From: Streptomyces sp. NBC_01689
GTDB lineage: Bacteria; Actinomycetota; Actinomycetes; Streptomycetales; Streptomycetaceae
Length of the DNA stretch: 64,000 nt
NCBI RefSeq assembly: GCF_036250675.1
Contig: NZ_CP109592.1
Span: 4,774,001-4,838,000 of the forward strand
Reading direction: 5' to 3'
Each line of letters starts with the position of its first letter. Positions within the stretch are counted from its first letter, which is position 1. Positions 42,611 to 52,164 of the stretch are shown piece after piece. Below the pieces are notes generated by a model. The model was not told the origin of the DNA. It made no database searches and was given only the letters and a program-made list of their open reading frames with translations. The position numbers and the translations under genes were made by a program.

Positions 42611-44425
42611 TCAGAAGACCGGCGTGCCGTCCTGGGTCAGCCTCCAGTTGCCGTCGGCGAAGTCCGCCGGTTCCAGAACGCCCTTGGACGTGACGTAGTC
42701 GATCATCAGCTGGCGGATCTCGTCGGTCGAGCTGTACGCGATGTCGGCGGCCGCGATGTGCGGGTAGCCGCTGCCGCCGTTGGCGCGGTAGTTGTTGACG
42801 GCCACCACGAAGACCTGGTCGTCGGCGACCGGCACCCCCTGGTGGGTGAGGTTCCTGATCCGCGATCCCTCGGCCTGGGCGATGTCGATGTCGTAGTCGA
42901 CGCCCGCGGCCGTGTCGTACATGTAGTCCCAGAAGCTGTTGGCGTTGGTGAGGGTGGCGGTGTCCACCTTCGTCCCGGACGGGACGCGGTAGTAGTACTT
43001 CGCCGCGTACTCCAGATAGTCCTTCAGCTGGGCACCCGTGAGCTTCTTGCCGTAGAGGGTGTTGTCGTAGATGTAGAGCCCGGCCACGTCCCGGATGGTG
43101 ACGTCGCCCCGCGGGATGTCCGCCGTGCGGCTGAAGGGCGCGGCGACGGAGATGAGCGGGAGGGCCGCGTCGGCCGTGGACAGGCCGGTGGCGACGGCCG
43201 CCATCTGGACCTGGTGGATGAAGTCCATGACGGGGACGTCCTTCCAGCAGGCCTCCGCCGCGGAGAGGTCCGCGGTGCAGGTGCCGACCGGTGTGTTGAC
43301 GTACTTCACGACCAGTTCGTGGTCCGCCGTCAGGAGCCTGGTGATCTCGGCGTCCTCGGCGACGGCGTTGCTGTTGAGGGTCTGCGCCCTGGTGCTCGTC
43401 ACCTTCCACTGGCCGTGGGCGAGTTCGAGTTCGAAGTCGAAGACGGTCAGCCGCATGCCGTAGCAGTACGGTTCCGACAGGACGACGTCCTTGCCGGTCC
43501 CGGCGTTGGTGACCGTGTAGGAGGACACCTCGGTGTGGGTGTGGCCGACGAGGATGGCGTCGATGCCGGGGACCTGCTCGGCGACCAGGTTGGAGGCGTT
43601 CTCCACGTACGGCAGCTCGTCACCGTACGAGGACGACCCGTCGAGGCCGGAGTGGTCGGTGAGGAAGACGACGTCGCAGCCGAGGGCCCGCATCCGCGGC
43701 ACGTACTTCCTCGCCTGTTCCACGAGACCCGTGAACGCCATCTTCCCGGAGACGTTGTCCTTGTCCCACAGGGCGATCCCGGGGTTGGTGAGCCCCAGGA
43801 TGCCCACCTTGATGTCGGGGGCGCCGGGGACGCGGAGGCGCTTCACGGTGTACGGCTGGAAGGCGGGCCGGAGCGTCCTCGCGTCGAGCGCGTTGGCGCC
43901 GAGCAGCGGGAAACGGCACTGCTCCTCGAACCGGCGCAGGGTCTCGATGCCGTAGTTGAACTCGTGGTTGCCGAGTGCGGCGGCGTCGTACTTCATGGCG
44001 TTCATGGCGATCGCCATCGGGTGCACCGGGCCGTGCTTGCCGCCGGTGCCGGTGATGGGGTCGACGCGGGCGTAGTAGTACGCGAGTGAGGTCCCCTGGA
44101 TGATGTCGCCCGCGTCCACGAGGAGCACGCGGTCCGCGCCCTTGGCGGCCCGTTGCTGCTTGACCAGGGTGGCGACCCGGGCGATGCCCACGGAGTTGCC
44201 GGCCTTGTCCGTGTACGCCGCGTCGGTGTAGTAGTCCCAGTCGAAGACGTGGCTGTGCAGGTCGGTGGTGCCGAGGATGGAGAACGACCAGGTACGGGGC
44301 TTCTTCCCGCCGTGGTCCGCGGCTCGCGCGGGGGTCGCCGCCGACGTCCCCGCGACGGCCACGGCCGCACCGGCGACGGCGGACTTCTTGACGAACTCCC
44401 GGCGGTTCAGCGGGTTGACGGGCAT
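42611..44425 (-). CDS. Tat-exported 5'-nucleotidase / 2',3'-cyclic phosphodiesterase
   Basis: A 604-residue secreted enzyme. The N-terminus NRREFVKKSAVAGAAVAVAG is a twin-arginine signal, cleaved at about 35 (TPARA). The metallophosphatase domain shows TDLHSH (54-59), DAGDIIQG, GNHEFNYG and GHTHTEV, the dimetal ligands of the family. The C-terminal nucleotidase domain carries NSNAVAEDAEITRLL and the substrate clamp NNYRANGGSGYP near residue 555. It should release phosphate and nucleosides from nucleotides outside the cell. The ATG 44425 is preceded by CAGGAG at six bases. An upstream in-frame extension is not needed. Confidence 0.95.
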   Translation of the reverse strand: MPVNPLNRREFVKKSAVAGAAVAVAGTSAATPARAADHGGKKPRTWSFSILGTTDLHSHVFDWDYYTDAAYTDKAGNSVGIARVATLVKQQRAAKGADRVLLVDAGDIIQGTSLAYYYARVDPITGTGGKHGPVHPMAIAMNAMKYDAAALGNHEFNYGIETLRRFEEQCRFPLLGANALDARTLRPAFQPYTVKRLRVPGAPDIKVGILGLTNPGIALWDKDNVSGKMAFTGLVEQARKYVPRMRALGCDVVFLTDHSGLDGSSSYGDELPYVENASNLVAEQVPGIDAILVGHTHTEVSSYTVTNAGTGKDVVLSEPYCYGMRLTVFDFELELAHGQWKVTSTRAQTLNSNAVAEDAEITRLLTADHELVVKYVNTPVGTCTADLSAAEACWKDVPVMDFIHQVQMAAVATGLSTADAALPLISVAAPFSRTADIPRGDVTIRDVAGLYIYDNTLYGKKLTGAQLKDYLEYAAKYYYRVPSGTKVDTATLTNANSFWDYMYDTAAGVDYDIDIAQAEGSRIRNLTHQGVPVADDQVFVVAVNNYRANGGSGYPHIAAADIAYSSTDEIRQLMIDYVTSKGVLEPADFADGNWRLTQDGTPVF

Positions 44426-44616
44426 ACGGGCTCCTGGAGACGGGGACGCGGACAGAGGGACGAGCCGTGCGGGCCCTACGGGGACTACACGCGTAGAGCG
44501 TGGTCGGGTCACGCCCCGTCCGGAACCAGGAGCAAGCCATGTCCAGGTCAAGGATGAGCATCCCGGGAGCGGTCCGCATCTCGAACGCTCCCGGAACCGC
44601 CCGTTCCGGCCGCCGC

Positions 44617-45084
44617 TCAGCAGCCCTCCGCCACCGCGCGCAGCAGCAGCGCGTGGACGAGGTGGTCGCGCGCGGTGGGCCGGTAGCGCCAGGCCAGCGG
44701 CCAGGTCGGCCCGCCCAGCGCGGGCACCGGGATGTACGCGACGCGGTGCGGGCCCGCGGTGAGGCGCGTGACGCCGGGCGGCCACGAGCGGTGCGCGGTG
44801 CTGCCGACGGGGACGAGGAAGTAGACGGCGCGGCGCCCGCGGGCCTCCTCGACGACCGGGCCGGGGTCGCCCCCGGTGGCCCGCGCGAGGCGGTCGGCGA
44901 CGGTGCGGCCGGGGTCGCCGTCCACCCGCACGGCGTCGAACTGGACGCCCGCCTTGCGGAGCTGGATGCCGGACGGGGGCATCCAGTCCGGGATCTCCGG
45001 GGTGAGTGGGGGCACACGGAGGTTTACGTCGTCACTTTGCGTATCCATGAGGACAGTTTCGGCAGGCGGGGTTAGCGTTTCCAT
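44617..45084 (-). CDS. Hypothetical protein next to the XRE/DUF397 pair
   Basis: A 155-residue soluble protein that I do not recognise with confidence. It starts METLTPPAETVL; an alternative ATG lies at 45048. The middle part (GIQLRKAGVQFDAVRVDGDPG, GPVVEEARGRRAVYFLVPVG, then HRVAYIPVPALGGPTWPLAWRY) is the pattern of small actinobacterial proteins found beside whiJ-type regulators; some of these are related to N-terminal primase-polymerase-like domains by database labels. It is divergent from the XRE gene with 87 bases between, so the three genes likely form one unit. Confidence 0.6.
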   Translation of the reverse strand: METLTPPAETVLMDTQSDDVNLRVPPLTPEIPDWMPPSGIQLRKAGVQFDAVRVDGDPGRTVADRLARATGGDPGPVVEEARGRRAVYFLVPVGSTAHRSWPPGVTRLTAGPHRVAYIPVPALGGPTWPLAWRYRPTARDHLVHALLLRAVAEGC

Positions 45085-45171
45085 GACTCTGCGTCGACCA
45101 TCGGCAACGGTACGGATCGGCGTGGGCGCTCTGGTGACCGGTTGAGTTCGGTTGAGTTCGGGGGTGACCGC

Positions 45172-46011
45172 ATGGCGCGGGCGGAGAACAAGGTGGAGGC
45201 GGGCGGGACCGCGCACATGGTCGCCGCGATGTCGAAGGCCTTCCGTGAACAGCACCGGCTGACGCAGGAGGAGTTGGGCAGGCAGATCGGCTATACGGCG
45301 TCCGCGGTCAGCGCGATGGAGACGTGCGCCCAGCCGGCGAGCGACACGATGCTCGTCAAGCTGGAGGAGGTGATCGGGGGCGGGCTGGGGTTGTTCGAGA
45401 CCGCGCGCAAGTACGTGCTCCTGGACAAATATCCGCCGCAGTTCAAGAACTTCGCGGTGATGGAGGCGCAGGCGATGACCCTTTCCTCGTACCAGACGTA
45501 CGTGGTGGACGGGTTGTTCCAGACGGAGGAGTACGCGCGGGCCCTCATCGGCGGCGGCTTCCCCAGGCTTCCCGACGACAAGGTCTCGGAACTGGTCGAA
45601 GCGAGGCTGGCGCGCAAGGCACTCTTCGACCGGGAGCCGACCGCCATGATCGAGCTGATCCTCGACGAGGCCGCGCTGAGGCGGCCGTTCGCGAGCTGGG
45701 AGATCCACCGTGGCCAATTGCGGTCGCTCGCGCAGGACGCGGAGCGGGACAATGTCAGCGTCCAAGTGATGCCGCTGGAACGCGGGGTGCGCGGCGGACA
45801 CGCGGGTGCCCGAGGCGACATGATCCTCGTGGAGACGAAGGAGCACCATCACGTGGTCTACATGGAAATCGAGGACGAGAGCATCCTGGTCAGCGATGCG
45901 AAGAAGGCCTCTCAACTCGCGCACCGCTATGCGAAGATCCGTTCACAGGCTCTGGGCCCGGACGACTCGCTGAGCCTCATCCAGAAGTTGGCAGGAGAGG
46001 AGCAGCCATGA
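45172..46011 (+). CDS. XRE-family regulator with DUF5753 domain (WhiJ-like)
   Basis: A 279-residue regulator. The helix-turn-helix lies at about 20-70 (AFREQHRLTQEELGRQIGYTASAVSAMET), and the DUF5753 sensor domain follows (about 95-275: SSYQTYVVDGLFQTEEYARALI, LILDEAALRRPFASWEIHRGQL, VSVQVMPLERGVRGGHAGARGDM). GGGGGTG precedes the ATG 45172 by six bases. In Streptomyces such proteins work with small DUF397 partners; some, like WhiJ, affect sporulation and antibiotic formation. The DUF397 gene follows with an ATGA overlap. Confidence 0.93.
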   Translation: MARAENKVEAGGTAHMVAAMSKAFREQHRLTQEELGRQIGYTASAVSAMETCAQPASDTMLVKLEEVIGGGLGLFETARKYVLLDKYPPQFKNFAVMEAQAMTLSSYQTYVVDGLFQTEEYARALIGGGFPRLPDDKVSELVEARLARKALFDREPTAMIELILDEAALRRPFASWEIHRGQLRSLAQDAERDNVSVQVMPLERGVRGGHAGARGDMILVETKEHHHVVYMEIEDESILVSDAKKASQLAHRYAKIRSQALGPDDSLSLIQKLAGEEQP

Positions 46012-46196
46012 GCAGCACACTGCGGTGGTTCAAGTCGAGCTACAGCAACGACAGCGGCGGCCAGTGCCTCGAAGTCGCCCACGAACAGCACCCCCCGCGA
46101 GTGGACGCCGTCCACATCCGCGACTCCAAGAACCCCGCCGGGCCCACCCTCACCGTCTCTCCGGCCGCCTGGCGCCGGTTCGCCGGGGTCCTCTGA
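46008..46196 (+). CDS. DUF397 small protein
   Basis: A 62-residue DUF397 protein: RWFKSSYSNDSGGQCLEVA at the N-terminus, VHIRDSKNPAGPTL and AWRRFAGVL at the end. These proteins antagonise or modulate the adjacent XRE regulator, to which this gene is coupled through ATGA. The full domain is present. Confidence 0.93.
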   Translation: MSSTLRWFKSSYSNDSGGQCLEVAHEQHPPRVDAVHIRDSKNPAGPTLTVSPAAWRRFAGVL

Positions 46197-46213
46197 CGGT
46201 CCGGGACACCGCA

Positions 46214-46247
46214 CGCCCCCGGGTCGGCCGAGGCCTCACCGGGGGCG
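46214..46247. terminator. Bidirectional terminator between DUF397 and purA
   Basis: CGCCCCCGG and its exact complement enclose a 16-base loop in the 63-base gap between the two convergent genes. Confidence 0.7.
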
Positions 46248-46259
46248 CGTCGTCGCCGG

Positions 46260-47543
46260 CTAGATGAACGAGTTGATCTCGATCGTCTCGTCGCGGCCGG
46301 GGCCGACCCCGATGGCGGAGATCGGGGCGCCCGACATCTCCTCCAGCGCCCTGACGTACGCCTGGGCGTTCTTCGGCAGGTCGGAGAAGGACTTCGCCTT
46401 GGTGATGTCCTCGGACCAGCCCGGCAGGGTCTCGTAGATCGGCTTCGCGTGGTGGAAGTCGGTCTGGGAGTACGGGAGTTCCTCGACGCGCTTGCCGTCG
46501 ATCTCGTACGCGACGCAGACCGGGATCTCGTCCCAGCCGGTCAGGACGTCCAGCTTGGTCAGGAAGAAGTCCGTCAGGCCGTTGACCCGGGTCGCGTAAC
46601 GGGCGATCACCGCGTCGAACCAGCCGCAGCGGCGGTCACGGCCGGTCGTGACGCCCCGCTCGCCGCCGATGCGGCGCAGCGCGTCGCCGTCCTCGTCGAA
46701 GAGCTCGGTCGGGAACGGGCCCGAGCCGACGCGGGTGGTGTACGCCTTCAGGATGCCGATGACCCGGCTGATCTTCGTCGGGCCGACGCCCGCGCCCGTG
46801 CAGGCACCGCCGGCGGTCGGGTTGCTGGACGTGACGAAGGGGTAGGTGCCGTGGTCGATGTCCAGCAGGGTGCCCTGGCCGCCCTCGAAGAGGACCACCT
46901 TGTCCTCGTCGAGCGCCTTGTTGAGCACCAGGACCGTGTCGGCCACGTACGGCCTCAGCCGCTCCGCGTACGTCAGCAGCTCCTCGACGACCTGCCCGGC
47001 CTCGATGGCGCGGCGGTTGAAGACCTTGGTGAGGAGCTGGTTCTTGCCGTCGAGGGCCGCCTCGACCTTCTGGGTCAGGATCGACTCGTCGTAGAGGTCC
47101 TGGACACGGATGCCGACGCGGTTGATCTTGTCCGCGTAGGTGGGCCCGATGCCCCGTCCCGTCGTACCGATCTTCCGCTTGCCGAGGAAGCGTTCCGTCA
47201 CCTTGTCGACGGTGACGTTGTACGGCGTGATGATGTGAGCGTTTCCGCTGATCAGAAGCTTGGAGGTGTCGACGCCGCGCTCGTTCAGTCCGTTCAGCTC
47301 GGAGAACAGGACAGACGGGTCGACGACGACTCCGTTTCCGATCACCGGAGTGCACTCCGGCGTGAGGATTCCGGAAGGGAGGAGGTGGAGGGCGTACTTC
47401 TGATCGCCCACGACTACCGTATGGCCGGCGTTGTTGCCGCCCTGGTAGCGCACCACGTAGTCCACGGATCCACCGAGCAGGTCGGTGGCCTTTCCCTTGC
47501 CTTCGTCACCCCACTGAGCACCGAGCAGCACAAGTGCGGGCAC
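46260..47543 (-). CDS. purA: Adenylosuccinate synthetase
   Basis: A 427-residue GTP-dependent enzyme that joins IMP and aspartate in AMP synthesis. Motifs are [19 protein letters not shown] at the N-terminus, [60 protein letters not shown] and the late [15 protein letters not shown]. The start is GTG at 47543, with GGAAGGGG about ten bases upstream. It is divergent from the diacylglycerol-kinase-like gene. Its leader contains a hairpin and an unexplained strong Shine-Dalgarno sequence, described separately. Confidence 0.97.
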   Translation of the reverse strand: MPALVLLGAQWGDEGKGKATDLLGGSVDYVVRYQGGNNAGHTVVVGDQKYALHLLPSGILTPECTPVIGNGVVVDPSVLFSELNGLNERGVDTSKLLISGNAHIITPYNVTVDKVTERFLGKRKIGTTGRGIGPTYADKINRVGIRVQDLYDESILTQKVEAALDGKNQLLTKVFNRRAIEAGQVVEELLTYAERLRPYVADTVLVLNKALDEDKVVLFEGGQGTLLDIDHGTYPFVTSSNPTAGGACTGAGVGPTKISRVIGILKAYTTRVGSGPFPTELFDEDGDALRRIGGERGVTTGRDRRCGWFDAVIARYATRVNGLTDFFLTKLDVLTGWDEIPVCVAYEIDGKRVEELPYSQTDFHHAKPIYETLPGWSEDITKAKSFSDLPKNAQAYVRALEEMSGAPISAIGVGPGRDETIEINSFI

Positions 47544-47620
47544 AGGCGTACACCCCTTCCGGGCGGGGCATGTCCAAGGTCGGGGAGTACGCGGCTGCGG
47601 CACTGCACGGCTGCGTACAC
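47414..47620 (-). other. Possible leader frame of purA with perfect ribosome-binding site
   Basis: AAGGAGGT occupies 47633 to 47626 on the minus strand, and five bases later a GTG at 47620 opens a 68-codon frame that crosses the purA start in a different frame and ends at 47414. The first codons read [14 protein letters not shown]. The ribosome-binding site is better than that of purA itself. It may be a regulatory leader peptide or chance; the part overlapping purA has no coding character of its own. Confidence 0.35.
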
Positions 47621-47672
47621 CGGCGACCTCCTTCGGCCGCGACCGTCCGACCGGGTGCCCCGGAATAGACGA

Positions 47673-47700
47673 AGCCCCTGGCGCAATAGCGCAAGGGGCT
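47673..47700. promoter_or_regulatory. Hairpin in the purA/DAGK divergent region
   Basis: AGCCCCTGGCGC and GCGCAAGGGGCT pair with one mismatch around AATA. In the purA direction it is followed by TTCGTCTATT. It lies 130 bases upstream of purA and 33 upstream of the rightward gene, so it is either an attenuator-like element in the purA leader or a block between two promoters. Confidence 0.5.
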
Positions 47701-47733
47701 CTTGCACAAAGATGCTACCCGAGGAAGCGAGGC

Positions 47734-48636
47734 ATGACCGAGGTGGCGGCTTCCGACCAGCTTCTGGTGGTCATCGACCCGGTCGCCCGACGCCGTGACG
47801 GTGAGTCGGTACGGATCGCAAAAGACGTGCTCAGCGCGGGTGCGGCCACGAAGGTGTGCCTCCCGGAGGGGCCCGAGGAATTCGCCCGGGCGCTGTCCCG
47901 CAGAGGGGCCCGGAGACCGGTCGTCGTGGGCGACGACCGGACGCTGCTGCGGGCCGTGTCCCTTTTGCACCGACAACGGGATCTGGCCGTGTGCGGGTTG
48001 GGACTGGTGCCCGTCGGCGGATCGCTCTCCCTGGCACGGGCCCTGGGAGTGCCCACCGGAGCGGTGGCCGCGGCGCGGGCGGTGCTCGACGGGGTCGAGC
48101 GGCGGCTGGACCTGCTCGTCGACGACAGCGACGGGGTCGTGCTCGGGGCCTTGCGGATACCGCCGGCGGGCGCGCCCGTCCAGGTCCCCGAGGACCCGGA
48201 GGAGATCGACGCGCACGCTCCCGGGGCGCACCCGTGGCTGCGTACGTGTCAGTCGCTGGTCCGTACGCTCGCCACGCGGCCCGCGGGGGTCGCGTCGGGG
48301 CGGACGAGGGCGAGGGGCTGGGGACGGGCGGTGTCCGTGCCCGCCGCGCCGGGGCCCTCGCGGCTGCGGGTCGAGGTCGACGGGGTGACCCTGGTCGACC
48401 TGGACCAGCCGGTGGAGGCCGTGTCCGTCGTACCGGGGCTGCCCGGGGGCGCGGTGGTGGAGGTGCGGCCGGCGTCCGTGGGCGCGCAGGCCTCGTCGTT
48501 GCGCGTGGTGGGGCAGCGGGTGACCGTGTCCGGCGCCGACTTCCGGTACCGCGCGGACTCGGTGGTCTCGGGGCCGGTGCGGACGCGGACGTGGACGGTG
48601 CGGCAGGGCGGCTGGGGGCTGACCCTCCCGGGCTGA
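47734..48636 (+). CDS. Diacylglycerol-kinase-like protein
   Basis: A 300-residue protein with the lipid-kinase fold of the DAGK catalytic family: an N-terminal VVIDPVARRRDGESVR and a nucleotide-site-like VVVGDDRTLLRAVSLLHRQRDL, followed by GLVPVGGSLSLARALGVPTGAVAAARAVLDG, where the family usually has GGDGTxN and GTGNDFAR. Both motifs are degenerate here, so activity is uncertain; Streptomyces homologues are nevertheless labelled diacylglycerol kinase. The C-terminal beta part matches the second domain of YegS-like enzymes. GAGGAAG or GCGAGG precedes the ATG. Probable substrate and role are not known. Confidence 0.7.
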   Translation: MTEVAASDQLLVVIDPVARRRDGESVRIAKDVLSAGAATKVCLPEGPEEFARALSRRGARRPVVVGDDRTLLRAVSLLHRQRDLAVCGLGLVPVGGSLSLARALGVPTGAVAAARAVLDGVERRLDLLVDDSDGVVLGALRIPPAGAPVQVPEDPEEIDAHAPGAHPWLRTCQSLVRTLATRPAGVASGRTRARGWGRAVSVPAAPGPSRLRVEVDGVTLVDLDQPVEAVSVVPGLPGGAVVEVRPASVGAQASSLRVVGQRVTVSGADFRYRADSVVSGPVRTRTWTVRQGGWGLTLPG

Positions 48637-48704
48637 GCGCGACCCCGCGCCGCGGATCCGGTCCTCACCGTGGAGCCGGTCGCCGCCTCCGTCAGGTGGC
48701 TCCA

Positions 48705-49226
48705 TCAGGTGCCTCCGCCGACGGCCGGGTCGTCGCGGCCGTACAGCTTCTCCCGGTGGGCGCGCCAGCGTTCCATCATCCCGGCGATCTCCCCGTCGAC
48801 GAACTCGAAGAAGGCGAGCGTCTCGGCGAGCCGGCGTCCGGCGGGGGTCGTGGGGCCGAGGCTGTCGACACCCTCGCGCAGGGCCGCCTCCCACCGCTTG
48901 AGCACGGCGTCACGGCTGGTCAGCGCCTCGTACCACTGGTCGCTGTGCACGCGGTAGCGCTCGCGCCGGGAGCCGGGGTCCCGCTCGCGGGAGACCATGT
49001 GCTGCTGCGCGAGATAGCGCACCGCCCCGGAGACGGCGGCCGGGCTGACCTGGAGCCGCTCGCCCAGCCCGGCGGAGGTCATGGCACCGGAGTCGGAGGC
49101 GAGCAGCGCCGCGAAGACCCGGGCGGGCATCCGCTGCATCCCGGCCTCGACCAGCTGCGCCGCGAAGCCCTCGACGAACCGCGAGACCGCCTCCAGATCC
49201 CGCTCCGCCGCGTTCGGTCGCTCCAT
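48705..49226 (-). CDS. GbsR/MarR-family transcriptional regulator
   Basis: A 173-residue winged-helix regulator: FVEGFAAQLVEAGMQRMPARVFAALLASDSGAMTSAGLGERL, then the recognition helix VSPAAVSGAVRYLAQQHMVSRERDPGSRRERYRV. The C-terminal helical part (FFEFVDGEIAGMMERWRAHREKLYG) is the GbsR-type dimer and ligand end. It is divergent from the ABC exporter genes with a short AT-rich operator-like region between, so it very likely represses that exporter. Start ATG 49226; GGGAG lies upstream. Confidence 0.92.
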   Translation of the reverse strand: MERPNAAERDLEAVSRFVEGFAAQLVEAGMQRMPARVFAALLASDSGAMTSAGLGERLQVSPAAVSGAVRYLAQQHMVSRERDPGSRRERYRVHSDQWYEALTSRDAVLKRWEAALREGVDSLGPTTPAGRRLAETLAFFEFVDGEIAGMMERWRAHREKLYGRDDPAVGGGT

Positions 49227-49293
49227 CCGCCGATCATCTCCCCTGCTCGCGCACCACCGCCGAGTGTATCCGGGGTTCACAGGTTTCCTTAAC

Positions 49294-49322
49294 TTCACAA
49301 ATTTCTGAAAGAAGCGTACGTT
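49294..49322 (+). promoter_or_regulatory. Leaderless promoter of the ABC exporter operon
   Basis: TTCACA at 49294-49299, a 17-base spacer and TACGTT at 49317-49322, ending seven bases before the ATG at 49330. This is the best consensus promoter seen in the window. The surrounding sequence ACTTCACAAATTTCTGAA is unusually AT-rich with a partial dyad (TTCA...TGAA) and is the likely operator for the divergent GbsR/MarR regulator. Confidence 0.6.
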
Positions 49323-49329
49323 CTGGGCC

Positions 49330-50244
49330 ATGACGAAGGCACACCTCGCCGTCGAGGTATCCGGACTGCGCAAGTCGTTCGGCCGGACCCGTGCGCTGGA
49401 CGGTCTCGACCTGCGGGTGGAGGCAGGCGAGGTGCACGGCTTCCTCGGCCCGAACGGCTCCGGGAAGTCCACCACCATCCGGGTCCTGCTCGGCCTGCTG
49501 CGGGCCGACGCGGGCACGGTACGGCTGCTGGACGGCGACCCCTGGAGGGACGCGGTGGAGCTGCACCGCCGGATCGCCTACGTCCCCGGCGACGTGACGC
49601 TCTGGCGGAACCTGTCCGGAGGCGAGGTCATCGACCTGTATGGCCGGCTGCGCGGGGGCCTCGACCACGGCCGGCGCGCAGAACTCGTCGAACGGTTCGA
49701 GCTCGATCCCACCAAGAAGGGCCGCACCTACTCGAAGGGCAACCGGCAGAAGGTCGCCCTCGTCGCCGCCTTCGCCTCGGACGTCGACCTGCTGATCCTC
49801 GACGAGCCCACCTCCGGCCTCGATCCGCTGATGGAGGAGGTCTTCCGGCGCTGCGTCGAGGAGGAGCGGGACCGGGGCCGGACGATCCTGCTGTCGAGCC
49901 ACATCCTCAGCGAGGTGGAGGAGCTCTGCGACCGGGTCAGCATCATCCGCAAGGGCCGCACCGTCGAGAGCGGCACACTCGCCGAGCTGCGCCACCTCAC
50001 CCGTACCGGTGTCACCGCCGAACTCGCGGGCCCGCCCGGCGCCCTGGCGTCGCTGCCCGGGGTGCACGACGTCGACGTGCAGGGCACCCGGGTGCGGCTC
50101 GACGTCGACACGGACAAGCTGAACGCCGTCCTGCGCTCGCTCACCGACTCCGGCGTACGGTCCCTGGCCGCCGCCCCGCCGACCCTGGAGGCGCTCTTCC
50201 TGCGGCACTACCAGGAGGACGCGCCCGAGGAGGAGGCGCGATGA
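49330..50244 (+). CDS. ABC transporter ATP-binding protein (drug/polyketide exporter type)
   Basis: A 304-residue ATPase. Walker [11 protein letters not shown] lies near residues 41-50, the signature is YSKGNRQK (a common variant of LSGGQ), Walker [14 protein letters not shown] follows, then the H-loop [12 protein letters not shown]. The C-terminal 80 residues are the DrrA-type regulatory tail. The permease gene starts within its stop codon (ATGA). The pair resembles exporters controlled by MarR-type regulators; the substrate is unknown. No ribosome-binding site precedes the start, which fits the leaderless promoter upstream. Confidence 0.95.
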   Translation: MTKAHLAVEVSGLRKSFGRTRALDGLDLRVEAGEVHGFLGPNGSGKSTTIRVLLGLLRADAGTVRLLDGDPWRDAVELHRRIAYVPGDVTLWRNLSGGEVIDLYGRLRGGLDHGRRAELVERFELDPTKKGRTYSKGNRQKVALVAAFASDVDLLILDEPTSGLDPLMEEVFRRCVEEERDRGRTILLSSHILSEVEELCDRVSIIRKGRTVESGTLAELRHLTRTGVTAELAGPPGALASLPGVHDVDVQGTRVRLDVDTDKLNAVLRSLTDSGVRSLAAAPPTLEALFLRHYQEDAPEEEAR

Positions 50245-51929
50245 CCACCACCGACACCGGGAACACCGCGAACAGCACCGACAGCACCGGCAGGACGGGC
50301 ACCTCGGGGGCCGGGAGATCGCGGGGCGCCGTCGCCGCCTTCGCGGTGCGGTCCGGCGGCACCCGTCAACTGGCCGGCACCGGGGCGCTGCTGAGGTTCG
50401 CGCTGCGCCGCGACCGCTGGACGGCTCCCCTGTGGACCGGCGTGATCGCGCTGATGGTCCTGTCCCTGCCGAACACGCTGAAATCGGTGTACGGCACCGC
50501 CGCCGAACGCGCCGACCTGGCACGGCAGATGCTCACCAACAGCTCACTGCGTGCCACGTACGGGCCGGTGTTCGGCGATTCCCTCGGCGGTCTCACCGCC
50601 TGGCGCGGGGGCGGCTACGCCGGTCTGTTCGCCGGGATCATGAGTCTGCTGATCGTCGTCCGGCACACCCGCGAGGAGGAGGAGAGCGGACGCCAGGAAC
50701 TCCTCTCGTCGGCGATGGTGGGACGGCGTGCCCCGCTGACGGCGGCGCTTCTGGCCGCCCTGGCCGCGAACGGCGCGCTCGTCGTGCTCGTCGCGGGCGG
50801 GCTGGCCGGTCAGGGAGCCCCGGGCGCGCTGGCGCTGGGCCTCGGCATCGGGGGCGTCGGGATGGTCTTCGCGACGGCGGCGGCGGTCGTCGCCCAGTTC
50901 GCGCAGAGCGCGCGGCTGGCGAAAGGGCTGACGGGTGCCGCGCTGGGCGCGGCGTTCGTCCTGCGGGCGGCCGGCGACGCCGCGGCGGACGACGGTTCGT
51001 CGCCGCTGACCTGGATGTCGCCGCTGGGCTGGCTGGAGAACGAACGGCCGTTCGCCCGCGAGCGGTGGTGGGTGCTCCTCCTGTTCGCCGTCGCCGTCGT
51101 CCTGCAGGGCGCGCTCGCCCACGCCCTCGCCGGGCGGCGCGACATCGGCATGAGCTTCCTGCCCACGCGGCCGGGGCCCGCCGCGGGACGGCTCGGCACG
51201 GCCGGGGCGCTGGCGTGGCGGCTGCAGCGCGGCGCCCTGGCCGGCTGGGGCCTCGGCTTCCTCGCCGCCGGAGCCGCGTTCGGCGGGATCACCCAGGGCG
51301 TGTCCGACCTGGTCGGCGACAACGCCAGGACCCGCGAGATCATCGAACGGATGGGGGGGCGGTCCGGGATCACGGACGCGTTCCTCGCCACGATGACCGG
51401 CATGCTCGGGATGGTGGCCGCGCTGTACATCGTCTCCGCCGTGCTGCGGCTGCACGGCGAGGAGATCTCCCAGCGGGCCGAGCCGGTCCTCGCCAACGCG
51501 GTGGGCCGACTGCGCTGGGCGGCCGGGCACCTGGTCATCGCTTTCGGCGGAGCGGTCCTGATCATGCTGCTGGGCGGAGCCGGTCTCGGGCTGGGCTACG
51601 GCCACGAGGCGTGGCCCGTGCTCGGCGCCTGCCTCCTCCAGGTCCCGGCGGTCTGGACGCTCGGCGCACTGGCCGTCCTCCTGTACGGGGTCTCCCCCCG
51701 GGTCGCCCCCGGCGCCTGGGGCGTGGCGGGTCTCGTCCTCCTGCTGGGCTGGATCGGGCCCGCCCTGGACGTCCCCCCGGCGCTCATGGACCTCTCCCCG
51801 TACGGGCACCTCCCCAAGCTGCCGGGCGGGGAGATGACCTGGACGCCGGTGCTGGTCCTGACCGTCCTCGCGGTGGGCCTGACCGCCGCCGGGCTGACGG
51901 CGCTGCGCCGCCGGGACCTGAGCGCCTGA
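50241..51929 (+). CDS. ABC transporter permease
   Basis: A 562-residue integral membrane protein with about twelve hydrophobic segments in two similar halves, a fused double ABC-2-like permease. The first begins [29 protein letters not shown]; the second begins [31 protein letters not shown]; each has the acidic cytoplasmic [20 protein letters not shown] or [24 protein letters not shown] segment that contacts the ATPase. The N-terminal 35 residues are Thr/Gly-rich. It forms the exporter with the upstream ATPase. Confidence 0.92.
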   Translation: MTTTDTGNTANSTDSTGRTGTSGAGRSRGAVAAFAVRSGGTRQLAGTGALLRFALRRDRWTAPLWTGVIALMVLSLPNTLKSVYGTAAERADLARQMLTNSSLRATYGPVFGDSLGGLTAWRGGGYAGLFAGIMSLLIVVRHTREEEESGRQELLSSAMVGRRAPLTAALLAALAANGALVVLVAGGLAGQGAPGALALGLGIGGVGMVFATAAAVVAQFAQSARLAKGLTGAALGAAFVLRAAGDAAADDGSSPLTWMSPLGWLENERPFARERWWVLLLFAVAVVLQGALAHALAGRRDIGMSFLPTRPGPAAGRLGTAGALAWRLQRGALAGWGLGFLAAGAAFGGITQGVSDLVGDNARTREIIERMGGRSGITDAFLATMTGMLGMVAALYIVSAVLRLHGEEISQRAEPVLANAVGRLRWAAGHLVIAFGGAVLIMLLGGAGLGLGYGHEAWPVLGACLLQVPAVWTLGALAVLLYGVSPRVAPGAWGVAGLVLLLGWIGPALDVPPALMDLSPYGHLPKLPGGEMTWTPVLVLTVLAVGLTAAGLTALRRRDLSA

Positions 51930-51940
51930 CCCCCGCGCCC

Positions 51941-51957
51941 CGGACGCCGCGCGTCCG
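51941..51957. terminator. Hairpin after the ABC permease gene
   Basis: CGGACGC, loop CGC, GCGTCCG, eleven bases after the stop codon, between convergent genes. A 19-base sequence around GTCGACCGGGCGCGGGCC occurs twice in the same gap, near 51959 and 52092. Confidence 0.45.
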
Positions 51958-52164
51958 GCGTCGACCGGGCGCGGGCCACGCACCCGGACGCGGACACCGG
52001 GCGCCGTTCCGGGGCCCCCGGACCGCCTCGCCGCGTCCCTGCCGGTCGGGGGAGAGCGCGTGCAGACCGCCGCCGGCTGCCTGACCGCCGCGTCGACCGG
52101 GCGCGGGCCGCCGTCGGGCGGGCGCGGGCCGCGCGGGCCGGGCCACGGACGCTCGGCCGCCGGG

